Shown here: positions 50,790 to 59,423 of the stretch, in pieces
Layout: each line of letters begins with the position of its first letter
Numbering within the stretch: the stretch's first letter is position 1
Assembly (NCBI GenBank): GCA_016710275.1
Contig: JADJXS010000001.1
Location: 2,604,001-2,668,000, forward strand
Source of the DNA: Phycisphaerales bacterium
Lineage (GTDB): Bacteria > Planctomycetota > Phycisphaerae > UBA1845 > Fen-1342
DNA length: 64,000 nt
Reading direction: 5' to 3'
The notes under the pieces: generated by a model
The model's database searches: none
What the model was told of the DNA's origin: nothing
Seen by the model: the letters and a program-made list of their open reading frames with translations, nothing else
Position numbers and translations under genes: made by a program

Positions 50790-52463
50790 ATGACTCACTC
50801 GGCTTTTCCGTGTGCGCTCGAGCTGACTGCCTCCTCTGAGCGCGGCAACGTGTACAGTGTCGGGACGCTCATCAACTTCGACATCGACGTGTTCGTGGAC
50901 GCGATCATCGAGGGTCCGCCGTTCACCGAATACTACACCGCGTATCCGACCTGCGACCACCTGAACGGCGATGTGAACGGCGACGGGCTGTTGAACAATC
51001 TCGACATCGACCTGTTCGTGGGTCTGGTCATCGGCAACGGCAACAGCGCCCGCACGACGCTGACGTGGGATGCGGAGAACCGGCTGCGGTCGTTCGGCCC
51101 GACGCCGGGGAGCGAAGCCGAGAGCATGATCCGCGTCGAGTTCGGGTATGATTACATGGGCCGGCGGGTGGAGAAGGCCGTGTTCGAGTGGGAGGCCGGG
51201 TCGCCGGGAAGCTGGGAACTGCTGTCGAGGACGCGGTTTGTGTACGACGGCTGGAACATGATCGAGGAATTGGAGGTGCCGACCAGCGGCGATCCGACCG
51301 TCCTGCGCCAGTACACCTGGGGCCTCGACCTCAGCGGCCAGAACGGCAATTCGACAGTCGGCGGCCTGCACGGCGCCGGCGGCATCGGCGGTCTACTCGC
51401 CGTTCTCGATACGAACAACACGACGACCACCAGCGACGATCGCAGCTTCGCGTACTGCTATGACGCCAACGGCAACGTCGGGCAGCTCGTCGAGTGGGCT
51501 TCCGGCGCAGGCGGATCAAGCGGTATGGCCTGGTCCGCCGGCCGCCTGGCCGCGACGTACGAGTACGACCCCTACGGCAACATCGTCGGCCCCGACGCCG
51601 ACGGTGACGGCAACATCGCCGAAGAGGCCGGCACGTACGCCGACATCAACCCCTTCCGCTTCTCGACCAAGTTCCTCGACGCCGAGACCGGGCTGTACTA
51701 CTACGGCTACCGCTACTACTCCCCCCGGCTGGGACGATGGATCAGCCGCGATCCGATTGGGGAGGACGGTGGGACCAGTCTGTACAGCTACACGCTCAAC
51801 GACCCGCTCGGCCTTATTGACCCGGACGGACTCGCGCCGGTTCTACCGCCAGGCTGGGGGCCCGCCTTGCGTCCGCTCGGTCCAGCCAACCTGAAGCCCC
51901 CAGGAACGTGTACACGCGAGCGGTTTAGGGAGCTGGATAGGCAAGTGGGCGTGTACTGCAAAGCGGGCAAGCGCAACCTCGAGGGCCTTCCACTGCCCCC
52001 CGGTGGCGCCACGGCCGCGTGGTGCGCTGAAGCCATCGATCGAGGCATCCGCGCCAAACAGTGTGCTCGAGCACGTGGGCAAATCAACATCGAGTGCTTT
52101 CTCGGTGGCAACTTGGCACATCAGACTGAGGAAGCTACGGCGATAGGGGTTGCTGCAAGGACGTTTCTGGAACTGCGCAAGCATTGCGGACGTGATCGCA
52201 AGCCACGTTGTCCGCCCGTCCCCGCGCCAGCGCCTGAACCGGTCGCGGATATTGTTCAACAACCTGTTCCACGGCAGGCCACCGCTCCCGCATCACAGCC
52301 CTCGCCGGGGTGGGGAGTTATTCGTGGACTGGGGAGAGGGTTGATTGGGATTGGACGTGGGGTTCGCGGGTGCTTCTGGGGGTTCTGCATCGACCCTGGT
52401 CCTATCTTTGGGCCCGTTATGGGCATTCCGGAGGAGGAAGATTCGCCATGGGGGCGAGCATGA
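50790..52463 (+). CDS. Truncated Rhs cassette, unit 4 (dockerin, core, new tip)
   Basis: The protein is 557 aa from ATG 50790. After about 27 unrelated residues, Rhs similarity begins inside the first dockerin-like loop (LINFDIDVFVDAIIEG), then DVNGDGLLNNLDIDLF and the core to RLGRWISRDPIGEDGG and DPDGL. The tip has a Cys-rich helical section (CTRERFRELDRQVGVYCKAGK, WCAEAIDRGIRAKQCARARGQ, INIECFLGGNLAHQTE), similar in style to the CFxGGxxxH tips of known polymorphic toxins (possibly Ntox16, unverified). A Gly/Arg-rich end (RGLGRGLIGIGRGVRG) follows. Confidence 0.8.
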   Translation: MTHSAFPCALELTASSERGNVYSVGTLINFDIDVFVDAIIEGPPFTEYYTAYPTCDHLNGDVNGDGLLNNLDIDLFVGLVIGNGNSARTTLTWDAENRLRSFGPTPGSEAESMIRVEFGYDYMGRRVEKAVFEWEAGSPGSWELLSRTRFVYDGWNMIEELEVPTSGDPTVLRQYTWGLDLSGQNGNSTVGGLHGAGGIGGLLAVLDTNNTTTTSDDRSFAYCYDANGNVGQLVEWASGAGGSSGMAWSAGRLAATYEYDPYGNIVGPDADGDGNIAEEAGTYADINPFRFSTKFLDAETGLYYYGYRYYSPRLGRWISRDPIGEDGGTSLYSYTLNDPLGLIDPDGLAPVLPPGWGPALRPLGPANLKPPGTCTRERFRELDRQVGVYCKAGKRNLEGLPLPPGGATAAWCAEAIDRGIRAKQCARARGQINIECFLGGNLAHQTEEATAIGVAARTFLELRKHCGRDRKPRCPPVPAPAPEPVADIVQQPVPRQATAPASQPSPGWGVIRGLGRGLIGIGRGVRGCFWGFCIDPGPIFGPVMGIPEEEDSPWGRA

Positions 52464-52635
52464 CCGGTATTTGATTGGCAGCGTGAAGTCCAGGGTGTCG
52501 CGCTCCTTTGCGGCCAGAAGCAGTGGTTCGCGTAGACCTGGCGTGTGGCGTTGGAGGCTCCCTCAAGCTGAGCGGCACTGCGTTGCGTGTGCGGCGGCGA
52601 CTTGAGTGTGAGCGCACCATGACGTGCGACCCTGT

Positions 52636-53193
52636 ATGGAGCCTCTCATGCCAAGCGATCCTAACAACTCGCATGCCGCGCTGACGAAGGAGGGGCTGCT
52701 GGAGCGACTTCACGCCGCCTTCGACTGTGCCAAGTACTCAGGTGAGGCGGATGCACTTTTCGATCTCGCCGGCGAGCGGGTCTTCTTTCGGGAAGATGGT
52801 GACATCGGGCCCGTGCTCGATGAGGCGGACCGCGTTTCCCACTGGAGCGAGTTCTCGCCGGGGCTGTTCATTGGTCAGATGATGGTCGTGTGCGGCGGCA
52901 CACGCTCGTTTCCCTACTTTCTGGCCGCTGTAATGTACCAGGGACTGCTCGATTATGAGTTCCTCCAGGATGCCGCAGATGGACTGCTATATAGGCTCAA
53001 TCCAAGTAAGCACTGTGCCGACTTCAGTGCAGGCCTCGACGCACTGACGCCAGCGCAGCATGATGTTTTCCGTGACTTCATCATCTATTACTTCCGCAAG
53101 GGGCACTTCTGGGGGCGTGACGCCCTGTGGGCTGCACCGGTGCTTGGAGTTCCCGTTTCGGCTCTTGCCAAGGAGAGTTGTTCCTCGGAATAG
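52636..53193 (+). CDS. Putative immunity protein for tip 4 (DUF6714-like)
   Basis: The product is 185 aa from ATG 52636 (GTG 52624 and ATG 52648 also possible). It is acidic and helical: LTKEGLLERLHAAFDCAKYSG, ERVFFREDGDIGPVLDEADRV, then TRSFPYFLAAVMYQGLLDYE and LTPAQHDVFRDFIIYY. The F-x-YFLAAxM...P...LTPxQ layout resembles DUF6714 immunity-like proteins, but this is by eye only. A gap of 170 bp separates it from the tip. Rhs DNA of unit 5 resumes at its stop codon. Confidence 0.6.
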   Translation: MEPLMPSDPNNSHAALTKEGLLERLHAAFDCAKYSGEADALFDLAGERVFFREDGDIGPVLDEADRVSHWSEFSPGLFIGQMMVVCGGTRSFPYFLAAVMYQGLLDYEFLQDAADGLLYRLNPSKHCADFSAGLDALTPAQHDVFRDFIIYYFRKGHFWGRDALWAAPVLGVPVSALAKESCSSE

Positions 53194-53434
53194 CCCCCGA
53201 CGGCCGCCTCAGCACGCGCGAGTGGGCGCGCTTCAAGCCCGGTTCGACCACTGAGCGCCTCAAGGCCACATACACCTACTTCGACAGCGGCGAGACGGCC
53301 ACCCTCGATCTCAAAAAGATCGACTACAACGACGACACCCCCGACGTCGAGTTCACCTACACGCAGTCCGGCCTGCTTCGCACGGTCAAGGACGCGACCA
53401 CCGCCGGCACCGCCGACCTCCGCACATTCCACTA
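53191..53434 (+). pseudogene. Rhs unit 5, part before the IS5 insertion
   Basis: The frame (APDGRLSTREWARFKPGSTT to TTAGTADLRTFHY) is nearly identical to the unit 1 segment starting near 42997. It has no start codon of its own and begins exactly at the stop of the preceding immunity gene. The IS splits the codons for His-Tyr-Asn. Removing the IS and one TA restores the frame to the part starting at 54261. Confidence 0.75.
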
Positions 53435-54260
53435 GAACCTATCCCTAAACCCACTTGATGAGCAATAGCACGGTCGCAAGATGCAGGAAGCCGCGGTAGA
53501 GGGTGGAGCGTCTCTCCCAGCGGATGCACAGCCGACGGAAGTTCTGGAGCCAGGCCAGGCAACGCTCCACCTTCCAGCGGCGCTTGTAGCGTCGCAGCGG
53601 CCGGCCGTCCTGCCCCGAGTTGGGGTTGTTCGCCCGCGGCGGCGCGATCAGCTCCACACCCTGCCTGGCCAACTCCACCGCAAGCGGTTCGCTGTCGTAT
53701 GCCTTGTCTCCGATCAGCCGCTGCGGCATCTGCTCGGGCAACATGAAGTCCAGCAGCGGCTGCACCAGGCGGCTCTCGTGCGGCGAGGCCGACATCGTCT
53801 CCACCGAGACCGGCAACCCGCGCGCATCGACGATCAGCATGATTTTCACGCCTTTTCCGGCCTTGGTGAGCCCAATCCCGTCTCCGCCGCCCTTCGCTTT
53901 CGCAAACGTCCCGTCAATGAAGCACTCGTAGACGCGATACTCACCACGCTCGTCCAGCAACCGCCCGGCCTGCCGCAGAATGCTCTCGAACACGCCGCTT
54001 TCCACCCAGCGCTGAAAGTAGCGATGCACCGCGCTCTTGGAGCCGAACTCCCGAGGCAGATCCTTCCACTTCGCCCCATTGTCCAGAATCCAGAAAATGC
54101 CCCGCAGAATCCGCTGCTTCGACAGGGGCGGCCGACCCCCGCTCGGCTGAGGCGTGTGCCCGGGAATCCGCGCCGCCAGCCAATCAACAATCTCATCTGT
54201 GAGCTTCATGGACAACAGTATACTACATATTCTAGACAATGCAAGTTAAGGGATAGGTTC
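53435..54260. mobile_element. IS5-family insertion sequence, intact
   Basis: The 826-bp element has inverted ends gaacctatccctaa / ttaagggataggttc and TA duplications at 53433-53434 and 54261-54262. The uninterrupted target (ccactacaacgcc) can be read in unit 1 at about 43237, which proves the insertion point. Size and one DDE gene fit the IS427-like group of IS5. Confidence 0.88.
53445..54209 (-). CDS. IS5-family transposase
   Basis: The protein is 254 aa from ATG 54209 (a TTG at 54239 would add 10 residues). The N-terminal DUF4096-like domain (LTDEIVDWLAARIPGHTP, RILRGIFWILDNGAKWKDLP) precedes the DDE catalytic core: ECFIDGTFAKAKGGG (Asp), RLIGDKAYDSEPLA (Asp) and RRYKRRWKVERCLAWL (Glu). 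It is complete, so the copy may be active. It is oriented against the Rhs unit it interrupts. Confidence 0.93.
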   Translation of the reverse strand: MKLTDEIVDWLAARIPGHTPQPSGGRPPLSKQRILRGIFWILDNGAKWKDLPREFGSKSAVHRYFQRWVESGVFESILRQAGRLLDERGEYRVYECFIDGTFAKAKGGGDGIGLTKAGKGVKIMLIVDARGLPVSVETMSASPHESRLVQPLLDFMLPEQMPQRLIGDKAYDSEPLAVELARQGVELIAPPRANNPNSGQDGRPLRRYKRRWKVERCLAWLQNFRRLCIRWERRSTLYRGFLHLATVLLLIKWV

Positions 54261-56642
54261 TACAACGCCGCCCTCCAACCCGTCGGAGAGGATCTGCCCG
54301 ACACCTTCTTCGGCGACGATCGCGACCTCACCCGGCAATATGAGACCGGTACCGCCGGTTCCGGCGTCTGGCCCGGCCGGCCGACCGGCCTGCGCGTCGA
54401 GCCGATCGGCGGCGGAACGGATGAGTATGCGACCGATTGGCACTACGACGCGACAACCGGCCGGCTGGAGCGCATCACCGGCTCCGGCCTGCCAAGCGCA
54501 GGGACCGACCCGGGCGTGAATTACTCCTACCTGGCCAACAGCGAGTACGTCGAGAAGATCGAGCTTCGCCACGACGACAACGTCATCCTGCGCACAACAC
54601 GGCAATACGAGACGACCCGCGACCTGATCGACTTCGTCCATAACGAATGGGTGGAGGACAGCACGTCCACCACCATCTCCAAGTACGACTACACCAACGA
54701 CGACCTGGCCCGCCGCTCCGGCGTGGAGCACACCGGCGCCGCGTTTTCCGCATCCCAGGAGCTTTCTCACGGGTATAATGAGCGCAACGAGCTGACGCAG
54801 ACCGATCGCGAGGTCTCGGGCGAGTTTCTGCGGCGCTGGTCCTATGCCTACGACGCGATCGGCAATCGCGTCGGAAGCGCCGATACGATCGATCCTGAGG
54901 GGCTGGACGAAGTGAAGGAAGAGGCGATCTATGCCCGCAACGCGCTGAATCAGTACCCGAACGTCGGCTACTACGGGGAGTTCTACGGCGGCAGCAGCGA
55001 GCCGGCAAACACGTGGTATGCGTTTGACCTCGACGGCAGCCTGATTCAGGCGAACGCATCGGCGGACATGAACTGCGACGGTGTGTTCAACAACTTTGAC
55101 ATTGACAACTTCGTGACCGCGCTGCTCTACCCCAGTCCGACGGAGCATCCGGATATCCCGTCCGGCGTCACATACAGCGGCGGTGAAAACTGCTGGGACC
55201 AGCGTGTGACGCGCGGCGACGTGAACGGCGACGGCGTGCTGAACAATTTCGACAGCAGCCGGTTCGGCGGCCTGCTCGCGAATCACGCTGGGGCGCTCAG
55301 CCGGCGGTTCGAGTGGGATGCGGAGAATCGGCTCGTCCGTGTGCGCCCGACGCCCGATGATGGCGACCTGTCGTCAGCGTGGAACGCCGCACAGAAGGTC
55401 GAATTCAGGTACGATTACATGGGCCGGCGCGTCGAGAAGGCCGTGTATGAATGGGACGCGACCGGCGAAGAGTGGGACGCGGTCTCCAAGCATCGATATG
55501 TGTACGACGGCTGGAACCTCATTCAGGAACTGAACGTGCCGACCAGCGGCGATCCGACCGTCCTGCGCCAATACACTTGGGGCCTCGACCTCAGCGGCCA
55601 GAACGGCAGTTCGACTGTCGGCGGCTTGCACGGCGCCGGCGGCATCGGCGGGTTGCTGAGCGTCTACGACACAAACGGCACCACAACCGGCGAAAACGCG
55701 ACATCCGACGATCATTCGTATGCGTACCTGTACGACGCCAATGGCAACGTCGGCCAACTGGCCGAATGGGCATCCGCCGCGGGCGGCGCAAGCGGCATGG
55801 CCTGGTCCGCCGGCCGCCTGGCCGCGAAGTACGAATACGATCCATACGGCAACATCACCGGCCCCGACGCCGACGGTGACGGCAACATCGCCGAAGAGTC
55901 CGGCCCCTACGCCGCCATCAACCCCTTCCGCTTTTCGACCAAGTTCCTCGACCCCGAAACCGGCCTGTACTACTACGGCTACCGCTACTACTCCCCCCGG
56001 CTGGGGAGATGGATCAGCCGCGATCCGATTGAGACGGCCGCGCCTTACATTGCGTGCCAGAACAATCTGTTCTATTACGTCGACCCGGATGGCCGTCAGT
56101 CCATGCCCGCAAGCGCACCAGCCACGCAGCCGACAACTCAGAGTGCGGATGAAAAGAGCAGCCCCTCTCCTGGCACGCAGCAGCCGCGAGGTACAAGGGG
56201 AGGCGCGAAGGTGAGGCCCGGACGTGTTGCTTACCCGCCATACTGGCCGCGCACCGGAGCGCCCGTTCGCCCCACGGACATCTTTGGTGGCGATGTCAGG
56301 CGAGGATGGGAACATGTGTACGGCAATTGTTGTGGCAGCCTGCGTGACTGCTCGAGCGGAATGGTCGAGGCCGCAAGCTGTACGGATGAAGCATGCAAGG
56401 CGCACGATATCTGCTACGGAGACGAGATTTGTGGGTCCGACCTTGGTCCACGATATGGGGCTGACCGCGCAGTGTGTGACTGTCAGTTTATTGAGAGGCT
56501 CCAGGATTGCCACGCGGGCATTAATGGCCTTGATGGAGCCGACGAGAATGAGGAGCGGAGCGCCAACGAGTATATACAACGGTCCTTCTGTACCCTAATC
56601 CGCCTCCGAGGATATGTCTGCCCAGCCTGTGAAGGAGAATAG
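54261..56642 (+). CDS. Rhs unit 5 after the IS: YD repeats, dockerin-like module, core and phospholipase A2-like tip
   Basis: The frame is open for 793 codons after the IS and has no true start. YD repeats (SKYDYTNDDLARRSG, AYDAIGNRVG) come first. A third type of dockerin-like module follows (DMNCDGVFNNFDIDNF and DVNGDGVLNNFDSSRF), then the core to RLGRWISRDPIET and DPDGR. The tip ends in a cysteine-rich domain. YGNCCG resembles the calcium loop of phospholipase A2, CKAHDICYG has the catalytic His-Asp in CxxHDxCY, and CDCQFIERLQDC gives the second Asp helix. The toxin would hydrolyse membrane phospholipids. Confidence 0.85.
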   Translation, partial: YNAALQPVGEDLPDTFFGDDRDLTRQYETGTAGSGVWPGRPTGLRVEPIGGGTDEYATDWHYDATTGRLERITGSGLPSAGTDPGVNYSYLANSEYVEKIELRHDDNVILRTTRQYETTRDLIDFVHNEWVEDSTSTTISKYDYTNDDLARRSGVEHTGAAFSASQELSHGYNERNELTQTDREVSGEFLRRWSYAYDAIGNRVGSADTIDPEGLDEVKEEAIYARNALNQYPNVGYYGEFYGGSSEPANTWYAFDLDGSLIQANASADMNCDGVFNNFDIDNFVTALLYPSPTEHPDIPSGVTYSGGENCWDQRVTRGDVNGDGVLNNFDSSRFGGLLANHAGALSRRFEWDAENRLVRVRPTPDDGDLSSAWNAAQKVEFRYDYMGRRVEKAVYEWDATGEEWDAVSKHRYVYDGWNLIQELNVPTSGDPTVLRQYTWGLDLSGQNGSSTVGGLHGAGGIGGLLSVYDTNGTTTGENATSDDHSYAYLYDANGNVGQLAEWASAAGGASGMAWSAGRLAAKYEYDPYGNITGPDADGDGNIAEESGPYAAINPFRFSTKFLDPETGLYYYGYRYYSPRLGRWISRDPIETAAPYIACQNNLFYYVDPDGRQSMPASAPATQPTTQSADEKSSPSPGTQQPRGTRGGAKVRPGRVAYPPYWPRTGAPVRPTDIFGGDVRRGWEHVYGNCCGSLRDCSSGMVEAASCTDEACKAHDICYGDEICGSDLGPRYGADRAVCDCQFIERLQDCHAGINGLDGADENEERSANEYIQRSFCTLIRLRGYVCPACEGE

Positions 56643-56644
56643 AG

Positions 56645-57172
56645 ATGCAGCGATTCCACACTGCCGTGCTTGCCGCCATCGCCGTCTCGCTTGCGGTCTG
56701 CTTGACGATGAATTGGGCTTCAGGGGCGCACCGCGAACGTCCAGCCGCCGGTACTCACCTGCTGACGTTTCCGAACGGGTGCCCCGCCATTGAGTGTCGA
56801 TTTACCGCTAACGGCGAGCCGGAGCTTGTCATGTATGGTTATCCGGAGTCGCCGCGAATACGCATGCGAACAGGAGTGGCAGGCAGCAAAGTCGAAATGC
56901 TGGACGTAGCCGGAACTGTTCGCAACGAGATTGTCCTGCAAGACCCGGTAGGACGGGATCCGATGAGCTCACTCATCTCCAGCGGGCTTTGGGTGTACGA
57001 TGCCGGAGGACATCCAGTCGCGGGACTCTGGTCAATGTTCAACGTGCACGGACACCTGCTGCTGGGAGCGTCTCCGGGCCGCAAGGGGGTCACGCTCCGG
57101 CCGGACGGCTCAGCCATCGTCGTTACAGGTGCTGACGGGGTGGACGTGGCCCGAATTCCCAGTGAACCGTGA
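56645..57172 (+). CDS. Exported or membrane-anchored protein, putative immunity for the phospholipase-like tip
   Basis: The 175-aa protein starts 2 bp after the Rhs stop behind aaggagaatagag. An N-terminal hydrophobic segment (AVLAAIAVSLAVCLTMNWAS) is a signal peptide or anchor. The body is a beta-rich domain (PAIECRFTANGEPELVMYG, RIRMRTGVAGSKVEMLDVAG, GLWVYDAGGHPVAGLW) reminiscent of repeated hairpins. An immunity protein outside the cytoplasmic membrane would suit a lipase toxin. No family was recognised. Confidence 0.65.
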   Translation: MQRFHTAVLAAIAVSLAVCLTMNWASGAHRERPAAGTHLLTFPNGCPAIECRFTANGEPELVMYGYPESPRIRMRTGVAGSKVEMLDVAGTVRNEIVLQDPVGRDPMSSLISSGLWVYDAGGHPVAGLWSMFNVHGHLLLGASPGRKGVTLRPDGSAIVVTGADGVDVARIPSEP

Positions 57173-57248
57173 CGGGTTATCGAAAGGCCACATGTCGGCG
57201 AGCGCCATGTCAGCGGGTCAACTGAGATGGGGGATTGGACGATGTTGA

Positions 57249-58094
57249 TTGGGGGTGCGCCCGGCCGCCGGTGACGAGCGCTGGCGATACGTCTATGATT
57301 ACCTGGGCCGCCGCGTCGAGAAGCACCACGACAAGTACGTCAGCGGCTCCTGGGTCACACAGAGCAGGACGCGGTTCGCGTACGACGGCTGGAACCTCAT
57401 TCAGGAACTCAACGTGCCGACCAGCGGCGATCCGACCGTCCTGCGCCAGTACACCTGGGGCCTCGACCTCAGCGGCCAGAGCGGCAACGCAACCGCCGGC
57501 AGTGGCGATTCGTCCGTATCCGGGCTGCATGGGGCTGGTGGGATCGGCGGGTTGCTGGCGGTGCTCGATACGAACAACACGACCACGACCAGCGACGACC
57601 GCAGCTTCACCTATCTATACGACGCGAATGGCAATGTTGGGCAGTTGGTCGAATGGGCGTCCGGTGCGGGCGGCGCTTCCGATGACGAATGGCATGCCGG
57701 TCGGTTGGCCGCCAGGTACGAATACGATCCCTACGGCAACATCGTCGGCCCCGACGCCGACGGTGACGGCAACATCGCCGAAGAGGCCGGCCCCTACGCC
57801 GCCACAAACCCCTTCCGCTTTTCGACCAAGTACCTCGACCCCGAAACCGGCCTCTACTACTACGGCTACCGCTACTACTCCCCCCGGCTGGGACGATGGA
57901 TCAGCCGGGATCCGATTGGGGTGCGCGGAGGACTGAATCCACGGATGTTTCTATTGAATCGTCCTCCTACGGCTGTAGACGCCGTTGGACTGACTACCTA
58001 CGCGGTGGGCGGGACCGGCTGGAACGTCCAGGGTGCGTCTTTTGAGGAAGGCGCAGGGAACACACCTGATATTACCCCGGCCACTAAATGTTGA
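57249..58094 (+). CDS. Truncated Rhs cassette, unit 6, tip cut by an IS630 element
   Basis: The frame opens with TTG 57249, and Rhs similarity begins at GDERWRYVYDYLGRR. The core has an extra NATAGSGDSS insertion after LDLSGQSG and ends at RLGRWISRDPIGVRGG and DAVGL. The tip reads TTYAVGGTGWNVQGASFEEG up to TPDI, where the IS starts; the last six codons are IS sequence. Joining it to 59187 restores a tip of about 95 aa. As it stands the unit cannot make its natural tip. Confidence 0.75.
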   Translation: MGVRPAAGDERWRYVYDYLGRRVEKHHDKYVSGSWVTQSRTRFAYDGWNLIQELNVPTSGDPTVLRQYTWGLDLSGQSGNATAGSGDSSVSGLHGAGGIGGLLAVLDTNNTTTTSDDRSFTYLYDANGNVGQLVEWASGAGGASDDEWHAGRLAARYEYDPYGNIVGPDADGDGNIAEEAGPYAATNPFRFSTKYLDPETGLYYYGYRYYSPRLGRWISRDPIGVRGGLNPRMFLLNRPPTAVDAVGLTTYAVGGTGWNVQGASFEEGAGNTPDITPATKC

Positions 58095-59184
58095 ACATGT
58101 ATTACCCCGCGGCGTATTGGATGGGTTCGGCTTTGAAGTAGTTGCGGACGATGTGGGGTCTCCGCTGTGTGTCGCGGAGGTACTGTTCGAGGTTGAGGAT
58201 CAGTTCGTCTTTGGTCGCGGGTCGCTGGCGGCCGATGGCGTTGGTCTTGACATCGTTGTTCAGATATTCGTCGGGGTTGAGTTCGGGGCTGTAGCCCGGC
58301 AGGAAGAACATGCGGATGCGGCGGCGGTTGGCCTGCAGCCAGTCACGCACCGCGGCGGAGCGATGCACCGGGTGACCGTCCACGATCAGGAAGATTCGGC
58401 GCCGTCGCTGACGCAGCAGCCGCCGGCAGAATCGGATGAAGACCTCGGCATTGAATGAGCCGTCGAAGACCAGGAAGCACAGATGTCCCCGGTTGGTGAT
58501 GCTGGACATCATGTTGGCTCGGAAGCGCTGGCCCGTTCCCGGAATCACCGGCGTCCGGCCGCGCCGACCGTAGCTGCGCCCGGCCTGATGGTCGCTGCGC
58601 GCGCCGAGTTGATCGGCCCAGTGAATCTCGGCATGTTCGGCCCTGGCCCGCCTGGCGATCGCCGGATACTCCTCGCGCTTCCAGCGCTCCACGGCCGCCG
58701 GATCGCGCTCGTAGGCGCGTCGCAGCGGCTTCTGGGGCGTGAAGCCCCAGCGCTTCAGGTAACGGCCGGCGGTTCGCACCGACACCTGCAGGCCGGTGCG
58801 CTGCGCGATCAGATCGCGGACCGCCTCGCGCGTCCAGAGCGCAAACGGCAGCTTGAGCTGGTCGGGACAGCGGTCGGTGATCAACCGCACGATCGTCGCG
58901 GCCTGATGGGATGCCAGACGCGGTTCGGGGGGCCGTCCGCGCTTCTTCGAACGCAACGACGTGATGTTGCCGCACTCCACCTTCGCCAGCCAGGTGTCGA
59001 TGGAGGTCCGCGAAACGCCAAACGTCCGCGCCGCGGCCGATTTCCTCATGCCCGCGCGGATCGCCTTCACCACCCGAACCCGAATCTCTTCCTGCACCTG
59101 CGGCGACAGCTTGCGTGTATCGAGTTGACTCATGCATGAAGTATATCACAAAGCCACGACATGTCAAATATTATATGTCCCGGT
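58075..59184. mobile_element. Second IS630-family insertion sequence
   Basis: The 1110-bp element lies between TA dinucleotides (58073-58074 and 59185-59186). The ends ccccggccactaaatgttga and, read on the other strand, accgggacatataatatttg are imperfect inverted repeats. It interrupts the tip of Rhs unit 6, and removing it with one TA restores the reading frame. Confidence 0.85.
58102..59133 (-). CDS. IS630-family transposase
   Basis: The 343-aa protein has an N-terminal HTH (KSAAARTFGVSRTSIDTWLAKVE, about residues 30-55) and a second HTH (TAGRYLKRWGFTPQKPLRRAY). The catalytic domain has EIHWADQLGARSDH, FLIVDGHPVHRS and SPELNPDEYLNNDVK. The usual D-E pair of the first motif reads D-Q here, which may or may not matter since the Asp is kept. 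The frame is complete and ends near the left repeat. Confidence 0.92.
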   Translation of the reverse strand: MSQLDTRKLSPQVQEEIRVRVVKAIRAGMRKSAAARTFGVSRTSIDTWLAKVECGNITSLRSKKRGRPPEPRLASHQAATIVRLITDRCPDQLKLPFALWTREAVRDLIAQRTGLQVSVRTAGRYLKRWGFTPQKPLRRAYERDPAAVERWKREEYPAIARRARAEHAEIHWADQLGARSDHQAGRSYGRRGRTPVIPGTGQRFRANMMSSITNRGHLCFLVFDGSFNAEVFIRFCRRLLRQRRRRIFLIVDGHPVHRSAAVRDWLQANRRRIRMFFLPGYSPELNPDEYLNNDVKTNAIGRQRPATKDELILNLEQYLRDTQRRPHIVRNYFKAEPIQYAAG

Positions 59185-59186
59185 TA

Positions 59187-59389
59187 GTAAGACCTTTGGA
59201 ATTGATTTGAAAGCCGGTCTCCAAGTCAATAGCGTGGTCGAGGCGTGCATTCAAGACGGCAGTTTAATGTTTGCCGCGGCCACCGTGTGCGTTGGCGCGT
59301 TTGCCGAGATTGGAGCCGTGGCGAGCGCGCCGAATCGACGGCCTCCTGGTACGCCCCGCGGATCCCGTCTCCGACTTGGATTGCCCTGA
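59187..59389 (+). pseudogene. Detached 3' part of the Rhs unit 6 tip
   Basis: The frame continues from the IS end as KTFGIDLKAGLQVNSVVEAC, then FAAATVCVGAFAEIGAVASA and a basic Pro/Arg tail. It is in frame with the TPDI end of unit 6 once the IS and one TA are removed. The hydrophobic alanine-rich stretch could be a membrane-inserting segment. No toxin family was recognised. Confidence 0.7.
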
Positions 59390-59423
59390 ACGTACGCATC
59401 CAGCTCCTCGACTGGGCCACAGC

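Noticed and set aside
53481..56642. 1053-codon frame starting inside the IS5 element and running into Rhs unit 5
   Set aside because: The first part is the antisense of the transposase gene. The IS simply happens to be open in that frame, and the start codon is not that of the Rhs gene.
46600..57600. Antisense frames of 60-260 codons within the Rhs units (for example 45804-46568, 50751-51371 and 54246-55286, minus strand)
   Set aside because: The same antisense peptide appears in every Rhs copy because the core DNA is repeated. This reflects the plus-strand protein, not separate genes.
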